Positions 34,751 through 45,681 of a stretch of 64,000 nucleotides of DNA are shown in pieces (the stretch's first letter is position 1; each line of letters begins with the position of its first letter). The DNA comes from Morinoia aosen (Eukaryota > Arthropoda > Malacostraca > Amphipoda > Talitridae). The stretch covers positions 26,778,355 through 26,842,354 of the forward strand of contig CM059571.1 of NCBI GenBank assembly GCA_030386875.1, in the 5' to 3' direction. The notes below the pieces were generated by a model. It made no database searches and was not told the origin of the DNA. It saw nothing but the letters and a program-made list of their open reading frames with translations. Position numbers and translations under genes: made by a program.

Positions 34751-35102
34751 TTCTTTTTTTCATTTTACGTATTAGATTTCCCAAAAAATCGCCCTTTCAA
34801 TTCTATTAAATTATTCGAAAAGAAAACAAGATTTACCACATTGTGAAAAAAAGACAATTCAAATATGTTAATTTAAAGTGGAGATAGAATCAATTAAAAA
34901 GTTACAGACATTTTTGTGGAACACATGGTACATTTAATTACTATAGTTGTTTCTATATTAATTAATTCAACAAGCACTGCAACTGCAAGTCTACAAACTT
35001 TATTGACTTGACATAAATACACACCCAACCGCAACCAATTCAACATGCATTGAGCCACTAACTGGCGTTATGCATTACGTCATCGTGATACCTCCTGACA
35101 CG

Positions 35103-35244
35103 GTCTGAACCCCGGCCCCGGCCCCAGCCCCGGCCCCGGCCATGGTAAATTTGATATCCCCGGCCCCGGCCCGGCCCCGGCCATGGCAAATTTGTTGACC
35201 CCGGCCCCGGCCCCAGCCAAATTTTCAACTCCGGTCGGTCTATA
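35103..35244. repeat. GC-rich right end of the hAT-like element
   Basis: Runs of CCCCGGCCCCGGCC alternate with CCATGGTAAATTTG-like spacers, in at least three blocks, and end in the 14-bp terminal repeat. The complement strand is GGGGCC-rich. Confidence 0.8.
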
Positions 35245-35252
35245 GTAATTGC

Positions 35253-38200
35253 TGCCCGAGATGCAGCCTAAAAATTGGAGATGAGAAATACAACCTCACA
35301 GAATGCAATTTGCGAAACTAGAACTGGAACGAGACTTCTTTCGTTGATTTAATCCGACTTGATGTACCTCAATGTTTGAACACTAACTAAATGAGAAAAA
35401 TAGAAAAAAATAGCAGGAATGCAAAGAAAAAAGTTCACTTCAAATGAAATTCATACGTGAAATATCAAGTGTTAAAATGTATTAATATATATTCCTTAAA
35501 TAGAATTCCAGCTGTCTGAGGCAGGACATTTTGAAATTTAAACGAGTTTCCAATTAGTGATTTTTGCAATATAATCATTATATATTGTGTTCAATTTTCC
35601 TCGTTACGATGATTACTCCGTATAAAAAGTAATTCGCAATTTCTTTCGCGCCGTTTATACCGCTCTAAAAACTGAACAAGGATTTAGCGGACAAATCAGC
35701 ACTACTGTACGACCATTTGTGTCGTTCCAGTTCAATTCGTGTTAAAATACGAAGATAATCCCTTATCATCTAAACTAAAAGAACACTCAATTGTTAAAAT
35801 ACTAAATCTGTCAATCTCTAAAGGCAACATTTCGATGTTACTAACATTTTTTTCAGGCAGTAAAACGTGGTATAGGGAACAGTGAAAATCAATTTTTACT
35901 GTTCACGAATTGAACTGGAACAGTTTCGCATGGTTGAAAAATTGGAAAAAACATTTGTGTCGTTTAACAATTGACGCATATTATACATTGATGCCGATAT
36001 TGAGAAATATGCTGCATTGTTGGTTATTGGTTTTTCAACTTAGAAAGGTTTTTAAAATTTTTAGTGGTCAATCTCTTAGCACTGTAATAAAAATATTTTC
36101 AATGGAGCGAGTTGACATGGATTTAAGATAAACATTTAAATTCTTAACATATCAGTGATACCAACATTTCTGAACCAAAACTTTCGTACGGTGAAAAAGT
36201 ATTCCATTTTGTTACCATTCCATAAACTTGAGCGAGTGAAAATAAGAAAATGTCACCATGTCAAGAAAAACAAACCTAACACGAGAGTAAAGGAACTACT
36301 CGAGATTTCTAGCGCTTTAGTCGGTCCGGAATGAAATGAACGTTTGGGGGCGGGGCATGAAACGTCTTCCACGTGGCCAAATTGCAACTGAGGGTACATT
36401 TTCTTTCATACAAATAGTATTAAGGGCCAAGATGTGGCATCAATTTATGAAATCCTAGAAAAACTATGCCTAACGTTCAAAGAGTGCGGACATTATAAAT
36501 GTTATATGCATGTATAACTTAATGCATGCAAGAATGTTTTAATGAATAAATTTTGATAATAAAATTCACCCGTTTTTCGCTTAAATTATCATTGTTGTGT
36601 AATATTTTCGATGGGTAGGGGGTTTGTGATTCGGCGACTGTGCATTTCTGGGAACTGCCCCTAAATGGTCATTTCATTTTGGTCCGACTATAGGCAGCGA
36701 GGTCGGACTGACGGGTGTGACGAGTTTCAGTAAATTTAGGAAGATAGGAGCTTGTTCTTTAGCTAGAGTTGAAATAGTCTCGTCAGTTTCACACGATAAT
36801 TCAGCGAGGAAACAGAACTTGATGATATAAAAGAACAATTCTGACGTCTGATATTCAACGTGATATTCAGTGCATTTTACTATAAACTATTTACATTTCA
36901 TCCCTGTACGAATTTCTTAAGTGTTCCATGGTGCAAACATTAGTAAATGAATTTCATTGAATTTCAAAATCGAAGCATGTATAGGCATTTTACAGCAATA
37001 TAATTTACAGTAATATTACTATTACTACTGACCAGAGGGCAAATTTATTCGGTTACGGCTGCTCTCATAAGTAAACCCAAACGTTGACGCCATACCAACA
37101 AATTGCCTATTAGTGGCAGTGCACAACGACCCGTGAAAGCCATGCTAATTGGGTGTTTCCATTAATCCTTCCTTCAGTCATTACAAAATGTTCTCATAAA
37201 TCTCACCTCCGAATACGCTATCGAAAATTGTGTAGAACATATTTTTCGATAACATTGAAAATATATGTAGAACATTTTTTTGGAACCATTGTTCAAATTA
37301 CAATTGTAGGCTGTTTCATTTTAGATTAACACAAGTCTAATTTTTCTAACCACTAATTTATTTTGTCAATCAGTCACTGTAACTTTCGAGTGCAGGATCT
37401 ATCACGTCCAGTTGAGGAACAAATTTGGACTTGAGTAGGCTTTAAGAGAATTTATCTCAAGCAAACACGTTGCATCAAGTGATTAACTGTTGTCAGAGTG
37501 AACATACAAGTAACTGATCTACGTCAGCTATTCGCAAATAAAAAATGACTTAGTGCAGGTTGGCTCTATAAGCTTTCCGAGATTTCGTAGATTGCAGCGT
37601 AAAACTTCATGCCGAATGTTATAGAAATGTGTGTAACCAAGGCTTGTCTCAGCGTAATTTGGAGACCATTTCAGCGAAACTCTCGTCAACCGCACATCTC
37701 CACTTCATGCAAGAAACTTTAGTGCCTTGTCACTCAGTGAAATTTTACCAGGGAGAAAAAAAAATGAAGTGATAAAAATTGGCTGGTTTATTTCTGCCAA
37801 CACTATCTATTTACATCCAATCTTAGGCTTCGCAGTACTTGTAGTCCATTTGTAAACACGGTAAACTGAAAAAGACTGATTGAGATCAAAAAGGAAACAA
37901 ATTCAGAGTACATGCGCTGAGAAAAGAATTTTTCGCTCTAAAGATGCTTCTGAAGTACAATATTTAGCAGCTATTCGCTTAACAACGTTAGTGAATGAAG
38001 GCAGACGTACTGCTGCGATTAGGCAAACAATTTAAACGTTATACGAAAGCTTGTGCTAACGCAACTTCAGGGATTATACACAAAATATTTTAACGTAGAC
38101 TGCATTCTGATCTAAAATATGCGAAAAGACTTCAGAAAAACGTAGTCGTCCACAGAAAACTTTACACATTTGACAGTACAGCTACTCTTAACGAAAAGAA

Positions 38201-38835
38201 TTATTTGAGTAAAAATAGTTCAACTGTCATCAATACTTGAGAAATATATCACTCTGTAAATAAATTAACAACTATGGAAGAGAAATTTCCGCAGATCTCA
38301 ATAGGATGCATGAACGTGATGCTCAGCCACGCATGCATGCCTCTGAACCTTCAAAGCAGTTGCAGGCCGGAAATTGATTTTATTGTGACAGTTTTAGCCT
38401 CGTTAGAGTTGGGGACAAAAGACAGTGCTCGAAGATGGGAGAAGGAGAGGAAACGTCTCGTAAATTGCAGGCAGGAAATACCTTTAAACAGTTTGTTGAC
38501 GGGAAATATTTCGAAATACTTGGTTGAAAATGCTAATAAACTTGCACGACGTGTAGCTTCGACTTGTCACTGGAATGGAGAATGATTAAACAAATGTTCA
38601 AAAACCTCTTATAACGATTGTACGCTTTCTAAAAATGTTCGTTTGCTTTGTATTTCGATAAAATTTTCGACAGAAAGTTATTCAAGTAGTAAAACTTGAA
38701 AACTATTTGACAATCTAAAGTCATGGCTGAACTTCAGCGAATTTCTAACAAGGATTGGAAATGTGTTATAAAGTAGAGTATCCCGTAAACCGGTGTGCAA
38801 ACTCAAAAATAAAGCTCATTCAGCACAGAAGTATG
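35253..38835. other. 3.6 kb without a recognised gene
   Basis: Only short frames are present. The longest is 103 codons at 38274-38585 (MEEKFPQISIGCMNVMLSHA...), with no motif, and I do not call it. The stretch 36630-36700 is the complement of 11768-11838 and marks a dispersed repeat. The rest looks single-copy within the window. Confidence 0.5.
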
Positions 38836-39210
38836 TAGATTAGATTAGATCAAAGTTAGTTTAAGCCTCCCTAACCGCTGCAAAAATAGAGCGTATCGAA
38901 GAGAGGAAGGAGGAAGGCACCAATTAGTATGGAGATGAGAAAATGAGGAATATATGCAGAAAATGCATAGAAACTGTAAGATGGGAAAGAAGTTCAGGAA
39001 ATAAGATAAAAGTTGAAGAAGAAAGTCAGAGGTGCTGAAAAACAGGACAGTAGTGAACCGAAAAAGGTGGTCCTTAACATAACAAAAAACATTTTATTTC
39101 AACAAAAAGAAGGCCTACCTAACTCTCAGCTCGGGCCCTCACATTTTTCCCCTGGGAGCGCTAATTCCCATAGATACAATAGTTGTATCCCCCTGAGGGG
39201 CACAGAAGTA
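38836..39210 (+). repeat. Dispersed repeat, possibly from a retroelement
   Basis: Its first part (AAGCCTCCCTAACC to TTAGTATGGAG) recurs at 44687-44800. Its second part (AAACAGGACAGTAGTGAACC to ATAGTTGTATCCCCCTGAGG) recurs at 49620-49795, where it follows a Gag-like stretch. The open segment at 39013-39219 falls in this repeat. I take it as a fossil fragment rather than a gene. Confidence 0.55.
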
Positions 39211-39939
39211 TGTAAATAAAGGGTTTATATTTCGTGTACATCTCTTTTCGTGTCAAAGACCTCAATCTTTAACTCATTGCAAGGTGGCATGTTTAGCCAT
39301 GAAATTCATATCGAGATCTCCTTTGCCAGTTCATAAATAGATCTCAACGCATTCAATCTTCCGTGGATTACGGCTCGAGTCGCCCATGGCGAATGGCATT
39401 GTGTGTGTAGCGTTATTCCGCACCCCACTATAGCTGCCACACCCATTGCCACCTGAACGGAATGACGCAGCGCAAGTCGTACCAGCCGTTGAACTAGTCT
39501 TATGTTTGAATCTTGTCCGAAATGGAGCATCACGGCATCCTATTTATTGTCCCTATGAAAATTTATTCTCACCGGAACGCTGGAAATTTTGAATGAAGGT
39601 AATTGCCAGATTAGGAGAAAGCCAGAGCTCAATATGACGTGAAAAGGGCGTGTATGTAAAAAAGATGAATTATATTGTCCATATGGGCTGCTTTCACATA
39701 CCCCTTTATTTTCACCTAGGGGAACCACTTGTAGAATCTACTGTTAACCGCTCATCTACTTCTACAAAATTTGTTCACTATGAACTTGGGTTCCAAATGT
39801 GGCTTGGATCGTGAAACTAACCACAGCGCCATAATTTAATTAATACTATTACTTGCGTGATAATCGTCGCTAAAATAATTTCAGTTACAAAAATTTGGTG
39901 AATTCAAAATTTCACTGTCGGAAAGGTTACAGGTATGTA
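39211..39939. other. No gene seen
   Basis: Minus frames of 75 and 62 codons (39306-39533 and 39540-39728) have no motif. Unassigned. Confidence 0.5.
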
Positions 39940-39943
39940 TTAA

Positions 39944-40165
39944 CACGTTAGTTGCGATGGGTTAAACCGAAGTTCAATATTCAACTTGAATTTAAAGTCA
40001 AAAGTGATAAGCAAATTTGTAAATATCAAACATTAACTGGGCCTGTTAAATACCACTAATTTAGAAAGGTTGTTAGAATTTTTCAAAACGACCCATCGAT
40101 GGGTCGTTTCGCAGCAGGAAAAACCTAAGCACGACCCACCGGTGGGTCGTGTCGCAGTCAACGTG
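39944..40165. mobile_element. TTAA-flanked MITE (piggyBac-type target), 222 bp
   Basis: TTAA sits on both sides (39940-39943 and 40166-40169). The ends CACGTTAGTTGCGA and the complement of TCGCAGTCAACGTG are inverted. Near the right end are two perfect palindromes, ACGACCCATCGATGGGTCGT and ACGACCCACCGGTGGGTCGT. A sister copy is at 44818-45022. Non-coding. Confidence 0.8.
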
Positions 40166-40169
40166 TTAA

Positions 40170-41130
40170 GTTACGTTTGAAGGTCTGCAGAAGGAAGTAG
40201 GATGCACCTAATCGAAAGTCCTATACATTTATAAGATCGGGTTTAAAGATTATATAATCGAAAGTCCTATACATTATAAGATCGGATTTAAGATCGGATT
40301 TAAAAATGCGAAGTAAGGGAAGTATTTAGGGCTGACTGAAAAAAAATCAACGAGCGAAGTGACATGAGACTTGAGTGCTTGTGGTTGATTAGTTATTGGT
40401 ATTAGATACAACTGATGGAAAAAATGTACCGAGGATTTACGGCAGGGTGAAATTGAAAACAGAGTTGAAACTTTACCACAAAAGCAGTTTCCTTCCAGCT
40501 ATAGAACACGTTTTATATCAATCAAGGGTCTCGATCAGGCTTGCATACAACTAAAATTGTTAATTAAAGTTATTTCTGATGGTAATTAATAATACCTACT
40601 TCTGAGAAGTCAAACAATTCATGTAATCCCGTCAATTAGATAAATCTATAATATTAAAAGATAGGTCAGAAATTTCGTGGTCTACTCAGAGCTCTCAACT
40701 AGTACTTGTGCATAGGGCACTCCGTTTGGATGGGGATGAGGTCAGGTTCGTCACTGAGTGTAGGGAGAGGGAATCCATGGGCTTAGAAGAAATGTGACTA
40801 GCTCTATTCTCGACTCTGTTATCCTCGAGTGTGACTAGGAAGTTTTACCACGACTGTATCTTCATCGATCTTCATAGTAAAGATATAAAAAGAACATTGC
40901 CAGTATCGCAATGTACGTAAATATATCCTTCAACAATCAACAAGGTCAATAAAAAGTTACCAGTTAAACGTGCACGTTCCTAAAACTAGAGAAAAGTAAA
41001 AAACAATAAAATATCAACGCCTAACTTGGCACGGTTTTCACCGAGGAGAGTTCTGAGGCCCACACGCAAGAGTTCGATTGCACCTTCAAAATATTCGAAG
41101 TTGTCGACTGCAATCGAACGAGTTTAGCAA
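40170..41130. other. No gene seen; region beyond the RING gene's 3' end
   Basis: A near-duplicate of about 50 bp (AATCGAAAGTCCTATACATT) occurs at about 40213 and 40257. No coding frame is recognised. Confidence 0.5.
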
Positions 41131-41135
41131 GACTC

Positions 41136-41141
41136 TTTATT
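41136..41141 (-). terminator. Polyadenylation signal of the minus-strand RING gene
   Basis: AATAAA on the minus strand lies about 60 bases after the stop codon of exon 2, consistent with a very short 3' UTR. Confidence 0.7.
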
Positions 41142-41201
41142 TAAAAGATACAATTTCACGAAGGATAATCCCTTGCAACAATCACCATCATTTTAGAAGA
41201 C

Positions 41202-42841
41202 TCATTCCAGTGCAGCATTTTGAAGTTCTGCTTGTAGCTCCAGGTATCTATCTCTGCTCATCCATAAACACTCAACATGACACTGAGGGCATGTGGGACT
41301 GAAAAGAAAATGACCAAAATTTAACACTCTACAAATCAACAACAAAAAATTCCTCAAAGGTTTCGAGTTGTGTCACTTCTACCGTGAAATTAAGTCAGCA
41401 ACTCGAATGAGGAGTAGTATATTAGACACACTTAGTACACGAAAATCAGCGCAGAGTTTAATTTCAAATACTCTTCGGTAGTATTTCTCTCATAACAAAT
41501 ATACATATTTTTGTAAATACAAGTTTAAATAAGTTACAATTTATCAATAATTCAAATCATATTATGGTAAATAAGTAATTATCATACTCTTAGTGAAATG
41601 GTAGTTCATGACTTTTTACGCTCCTTTATATCATTCAACGATATACGTCTATTGCTAGGTGAATTTCGAACCATTTCATGAAAATACCAATGCGAGGAGA
41701 AATTATAGTTCTGTGCTAGACCATCGCCTTTCTTATTAATTAAACTAGTAAAGCACTAAGACCAGATGTATGCAGAAAAGCATTGTCTGGATGTGGCTAG
41801 TTCTAATTCAATAATCTTGTCTCTAGGTCCATTGTTCTCAAGGCGAAACTGGACAAGGTATTCTCAGACTCGCTTCCTACTTTTTGAGGCAATACATCAG
41901 CGTAGTAATAATTTCAGCAATTGTACTTGAATAATTGAAGGTCGAAGTACAACTCCTTGAACTCACTTTTTTTTGAAGCGTATTTCGAGACAGCGGCTGC
42001 AGAATATGTGACTGCATTTAGAGAGGATGCCGAAGTTTGTCATCGGAGTCAAGGAGACCCTTCGGCAGAGCGAACATTTTGCGGCTAAAAAAAAAGGTAA
42101 AGGTGTCAGTGAAGTTTTCGGTAGAAGATCGGAAATATGTTCAATTCCCTCAAACTTTTCAGATCGTCCGAAATAAAATTCTTCGGCAGAGTTCCACTCA
42201 GATAATTTATCAAGATTGTGCCGCAAGCTTGAAGTGACATCCTCAAAAAGAGCTTCTTTGGTAGGGTGACTCGGTAAAAATTGAGTTTCAACGTGATTCT
42301 GCAAGGGGACAATAGAGGTTTCATATTTTTTTATCATCGCCCCAAACCCTGGGCAGTAACGGTTCATGATGAGAGAACTTGTGATATGCGTCAAAACTTG
42401 ACTGTGCGCCTGCAGCGTTGCAAACACGTCCAGAGCCACCCACTGTAAATCGGGAAGTTCCATTATGACGCCCTGTATTGTTGATAGTAATGTTTCGAAA
42501 ATTTTGACGAATGACGTTTTTCCAATCAAGGGCGGCGACTGACTCACATATTGACAAGAGAGCCTGATATCTAGATCTGGTCGTACGATTTTGATTCCAT
42601 TTTCGTAGGTGAAATACTTCCTCAAAATTCGTACCAATATAAAAGGAGAATTTAGAGCGGAATTCAGCTCGAGTACGTCTTGACTGAATGAAATCATTTT
42701 CCCCAAGTTTGAAGAATCAATTTCATGAAATATTTCACCAGAATTCAATCCTGTGACAATTTCTAGACGATTTTGGTTGGATAGAGATATCCATGAGTTC
42801 CATTCAGAACTCTCACTCTCTCCTAAAGTCGTCGAGTCCAT
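41202..42841 (-). CDS. RING-finger protein, probable E3 ubiquitin ligase (two exons)
   Basis: Exon 1 is 42841-41967 and exon 2 is 41298-41202, with a 668-bp intron (GTGAGT donor; TTTTCTTTTCAG acceptor). The deduced protein is 323 residues. The C-terminus is a C3HC4 RING: CSLC, then CSHIFCSRC after 16 residues, then CPQC after 10 more. The intron splits the finger before the last Cys pair, so exon 1 alone would lack a complete RING. Residues 1-250 form a domain I do not recognise; conserved blocks shared with the 62566 gene are SNQNRLEI, QDVLEL, SQSPPLIGKTS, MNRYCPGFG and EEFYFG. RINGs usually bring E2 enzymes to substrates bound by the other domain. No membrane segment or signal peptide is seen. 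The start is the first ATG, shared with the paralog. Confidence 0.85.
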
Positions 42842-42861
42842 GGTCTCGTGATGAGGCTAAG

Positions 42862-42883
42862 TTTGCTGTCGTGAAGTGGTAAA
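42862..42883 (-). promoter_or_regulatory. Upstream segment conserved between the two RING genes
   Basis: On the minus strand, TACCACTTCACGACAGCAAAC lies about 20-40 bases before the ATG. The paralog has TACCACTTCACGAGCGCAAAC at the same place. It could be a promoter element or 5' UTR retained from the duplication. Confidence 0.5.
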
Positions 42884-42884
42884 G

Positions 42885-43620
42885 TTACTAAACAAGAAGT
42901 TCAACGGATATAAGTAGTGTCCTTTCCAAGTGCCCAGACGCTTTTAATTTCTTTCGATATCTCATTTAGAAACTATGGAATAAAAGATTGGGGAATTCGA
43001 AAGAAAGAGTGGTTAATGCTAACATTTGGATTTAACTGACATGAACTTGCTAACATTTAACATGAATTTTAGTTAAAAACACGTGTGATACAAAAAAGTT
43101 TTTGTAAAACCACAAACAACGCAACGAATTAGTGAACAAACTGAGTTATGAATAGTGTTACTGTGTCAAAATTTCAAAGCTACTTCTATGACTTACTAGT
43201 ATTTTCTGAGACCGTAAACTCGAGAGTTGTCAGCCCTTAAAGCGAACAGACAACTGTCAAGTGATGCTAGATAAAAATTATTCGAAATATATATATTTTA
43301 CATTGTTCAATCCGGAGCGTATCTTAGTAGTTCCTGATATGGCAGCTAATTCAAAAATTATGGTAGTCCGAATCGATGGTTTTCAAACCATCGACCGATC
43401 AAAATTGTTGCAACGAGGAACGGAAAAATTGCCAATCAAGTCGTTGTAAACCCTAATTTGGCTCATAAAATTATTCAAGTGCAATTGCACGAATAGAGTG
43501 TGAATACCTGGTTCAATATGTTGTTAAACATATTGCACAGGGTTGACTAATAAAGAAGACCATAATTGAAATCTTGCCACATAAAAAGACTTAATATTTA
43601 CTAGATAAATCGTAATAATA
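42885..43620. other. Region upstream of the minus RING gene; no gene seen
   Basis: No frame with motifs. On the minus strand TACTTATATCCGTTGAA near 42900-42920 resembles TTACTTATCCGATTAAA upstream of the paralog. The 62-codon plus frame at 43261-43449 is unassigned; it could be the decayed front of the Tc1-like element at 43985. Confidence 0.45.
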
Positions 43621-43624
43621 ATGA

Positions 43625-43980
43625 AGGCATCTACGGATGCCTCATTTTCAATCAAGCCTGATACACATCACCTTGTACATTGGATTTTCAAATGCCTTAT
43701 ATCTAACGCCAGGACGACATGACGCTTTCCCCCGGTCGAGACCGGTACCCATTTCAGACACCTGGGTGGAGTGGGGTACTGTGCTTGGAATTTTTCTCCT
43801 ATACCCAACAGAGAAAATCGCCACTGCCTGCGCCGAGATTCGATCCCGGGTCCTTGCCGCACGGCGGCAGAACCTATACCTAAAGAATTTTTTTTTCTCC
43901 TATACCCAACAGAGAAAATCGCCACTGCCTGCGCCGAGATTCGATCCCGGGTCCTTGCCGCACGGCGGCAGAACCTAAAG
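43625..43980 (-). mobile_element. tRNA-derived SINE, copy 3, with duplicated head
   Basis: The body matches the other SINE copies (ATCAGGCTTGATTG on the minus strand). The tRNA-like head, including a B-box-like GGATCGAATCTCG and the GTTGGGTATAGGAG block, is present twice with a period of 101 bp (43791 and 43892). The tail hairpin GGCATCCGTAGATGCC is at the low-coordinate end. It separates the Tc1-like relic from sequence to its left. Confidence 0.8.
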
Positions 43981-43984
43981 AAGC

Positions 43985-44470
43985 TTACTTGTTGTTGGAA
44001 AGGTATATTGTGGTGAAACGAAACAAAAATTGAACTTGTTAGCCAAAATGAAACCAACCACCTTCTCCATAACAAGAGTAACCAAAAAATTGTTGACACA
44101 ATTCACGAAGGAGGTTCTCTAATGGTATGGGACTCGTTTAGTGCATCTGCTGTCGGTAACCTCTACGGTATTTATGGAATCGTGAAGAGAGAGTCACATG
44201 AAGATTCTCAAGACTTATTCACCGGAAAATGCAAGGGAACTTAGCCTTGTACGTTGTTGGAATTTTCAGTATGATCGAGACCACTACTATATTGCGAAGA
44301 CTGACACCAACTAGTTTAAAAAGGTAAAATTAATGAGCTGGATTGGCAGTTTCCGTCACCGGATTTCAATCCGCTGAAAATCTATGGCGTTTCTTTTGAA
44401 TTCAGATTCACTAGAGAAAGTCATTGAACTTGATGGAATTTGAAGCTGTCTGTCATGAGGAATAGGCCAA
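43985..44470 (+). pseudogene. Tc1-like transposase relic
   Basis: Readable pieces are HEGGSLMVWDSFSASAVGNL, then ARELSLVRCWNFQYDRDHYY, NWFKKVK-like sequence and SPDFNPLKIYG. These match the Tc1 catalytic region (GGGSLMVWGCFS, FQQDNDPKHT, SPDLNPIENLW). The second catalytic Asp segment and the P-D-L-N-P-I-E-N block are mutated, and several stops and frame changes are present. Confidence 0.75.
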
Positions 44471-44686
44471 TGTTACTTTTGATTATCATTATTTAAATTT
44501 GGATGAGAATGATTATTATTACAGCAAATTGAAAATGGTAAACGATCCGAATGGCTCCACATCATAAAATGTTGATAAGTTCTATATTGTCCGGTTGCTT
44601 TTGGTTCAGTTTTTTGTATTTTATGTTGATCATTTTGTTTCCATCGAGTTTTTCAAAAATCACACACTTGAAAATTTTTACAGTAC

Positions 44687-44815
44687 TCATTTAATCCTCG
44701 AATATGAGATTAGATCGTTAGCGCGTTTGAGCCTTCCTAACCACAACAAAAAAGGTCTAAAGAGAGGAAGTATGAACTCACCATTTAGTATGGAGTTATC
44801 AACAGTTACCAGTCC
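44687..44815 (+). repeat. Dispersed repeat fragment related to 38836-38930
   Basis: Shared blocks are TTGAGCCTTCCTAACC, AAGAGAGGAAG and TTTAGTATGGAG. It is directly followed by a MITE. Short frames here are not genes. Confidence 0.55.
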
Positions 44816-44817
44816 AA

Positions 44818-45022
44818 CACATTGACTGCGACAAGTTAAACTGAAGTTCAATATCCTACTCGATTTGAAGTCAAAAGCTGTTAAAAATTGTATAATAAAC
44901 AAACATTATCTAGGTACATTCAAAATAATTATTTTAAAAAGATTGCTAAAGAAATTTCAAACAACTAATCTCTGGGTCGTTTCGCAGCTGGAGAAACTTA
45001 AGCACGTATCGCAAGTAATGTG
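44818..45022. mobile_element. TTAA-type MITE, second copy, about 205 bp
   Basis: It starts CACATTGACTGCGA and ends TCGCAAGTAATGTG followed by TTAA. The interior aligns with 39944-40165 (TAAACTGAAGTTCAATAT, GGGTCGTTTCGCAGC). The left TTAA has decayed to CCAA and one palindrome is damaged. Confidence 0.7.
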
Positions 45023-45673
45023 TTAAAAAAAAGATTCAACAAATATTCATTCAAACATTCGTACAAATTTTCAAGTCCACAAAAGTTTCATGTCCCGAAA
45101 GATCACTTTAAGCCCAGTCAAGTACTCAATTAGGAGAGTTGGCCATTCTGCGCACTCCGAGAATTGGTGCAATTGAACAATAATAATTGACATCCTAACG
45201 AAAAAAAGAGAATGGCCTAGCAAGCCTACAACACATCACACCACGGTAGCGAGCGTACGCCGCCATCTTACATTTTCATTTTGTTCGTGCTATTCCTAAT
45301 TAACAGCATTTTTTATCTAAAAATACAACCAAATGGTTTTAGATGTTATAAATAGGTCAATCTCTAGAAACTTAACGATGTAACAATGATTTATTTAAAA
45401 TATGTTGCTGAAATGGTCTTCACTAATACAGAAAATCATGAAGCTCTCCTTATCAATATATTCGTTTGTTTATGACTCCCTAGCCCCAATAAACTATCTC
45501 AGGAGGGCGAAAATAATCTCTTCTCTACCAATTTAATATGGACTGAAGAAAACTGGGATCTATGCGATCAATGCACGAGGAATGGGTCACACAAGATACC
45601 CTGCGCACAGATATTGAGCAAGTTAAAAACAGAGGAAGAAAGATTAAAGAAAAAAATGACGAAGACAGCATGA
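45023..45673. other. No gene seen; part of a dispersed repeat
   Basis: 45475-45673 resembles 38836-39010 loosely (CTCCCTAGCCCCAATAAACT, TTTAATATGGA, GAGGAAGAAAGAT). The target octamer of the next element is at 45674-45681. Confidence 0.45.
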
Positions 45674-45681
45674 AAACAGAA

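Larger units (their letters stand above)
32830..34928 (-). mobile_element. Mariner-like element, interrupted by a Penelope-like insertion
   Basis: Ends CCGGGTGTCCCAC and the complement of GTGGAACACATGG belong to inverted repeats of about 120 bp (32830-32950 and 34800-34928). A TA dinucleotide flanks each side (32828-32829 and 34929-34930), the mariner/Tc1 target. A minus-strand transposase tail lies inside at 33152-33318. The rest of the transposase is lost or displaced by the Penelope-like copy. It was inserted just upstream of the start of the hAT transposase relic. Confidence 0.7.
30420..35244 (-). mobile_element. hAT-like DNA transposon with GC-rich ends, composite, 4.8 kb
   Basis: The ends TATAGACCGACCGG and its complement are perfect 14-bp inverted repeats. 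Both sides are flanked by GTAATTGC (30412-30419 and 35245-35252), an exact 8-bp target duplication as hAT elements make. Inside is a minus-strand transposase relic with a BED zinc finger (32330-32825), supporting hAT. Both ends carry CCGGCCCC-type repeats that are striking in this AT-rich region. The element contains a foldback element (30553-31965) and a mariner-like element (32830-34928). Most of the transposase catalytic region is missing, so it cannot move itself. Confidence 0.8.

Noticed and set aside
38274-38585. 103-codon frame starting MEEKFPQISIGC
   Set aside because: No motif, no splice or promoter context, and no conserved partner in the window; length alone is not enough.
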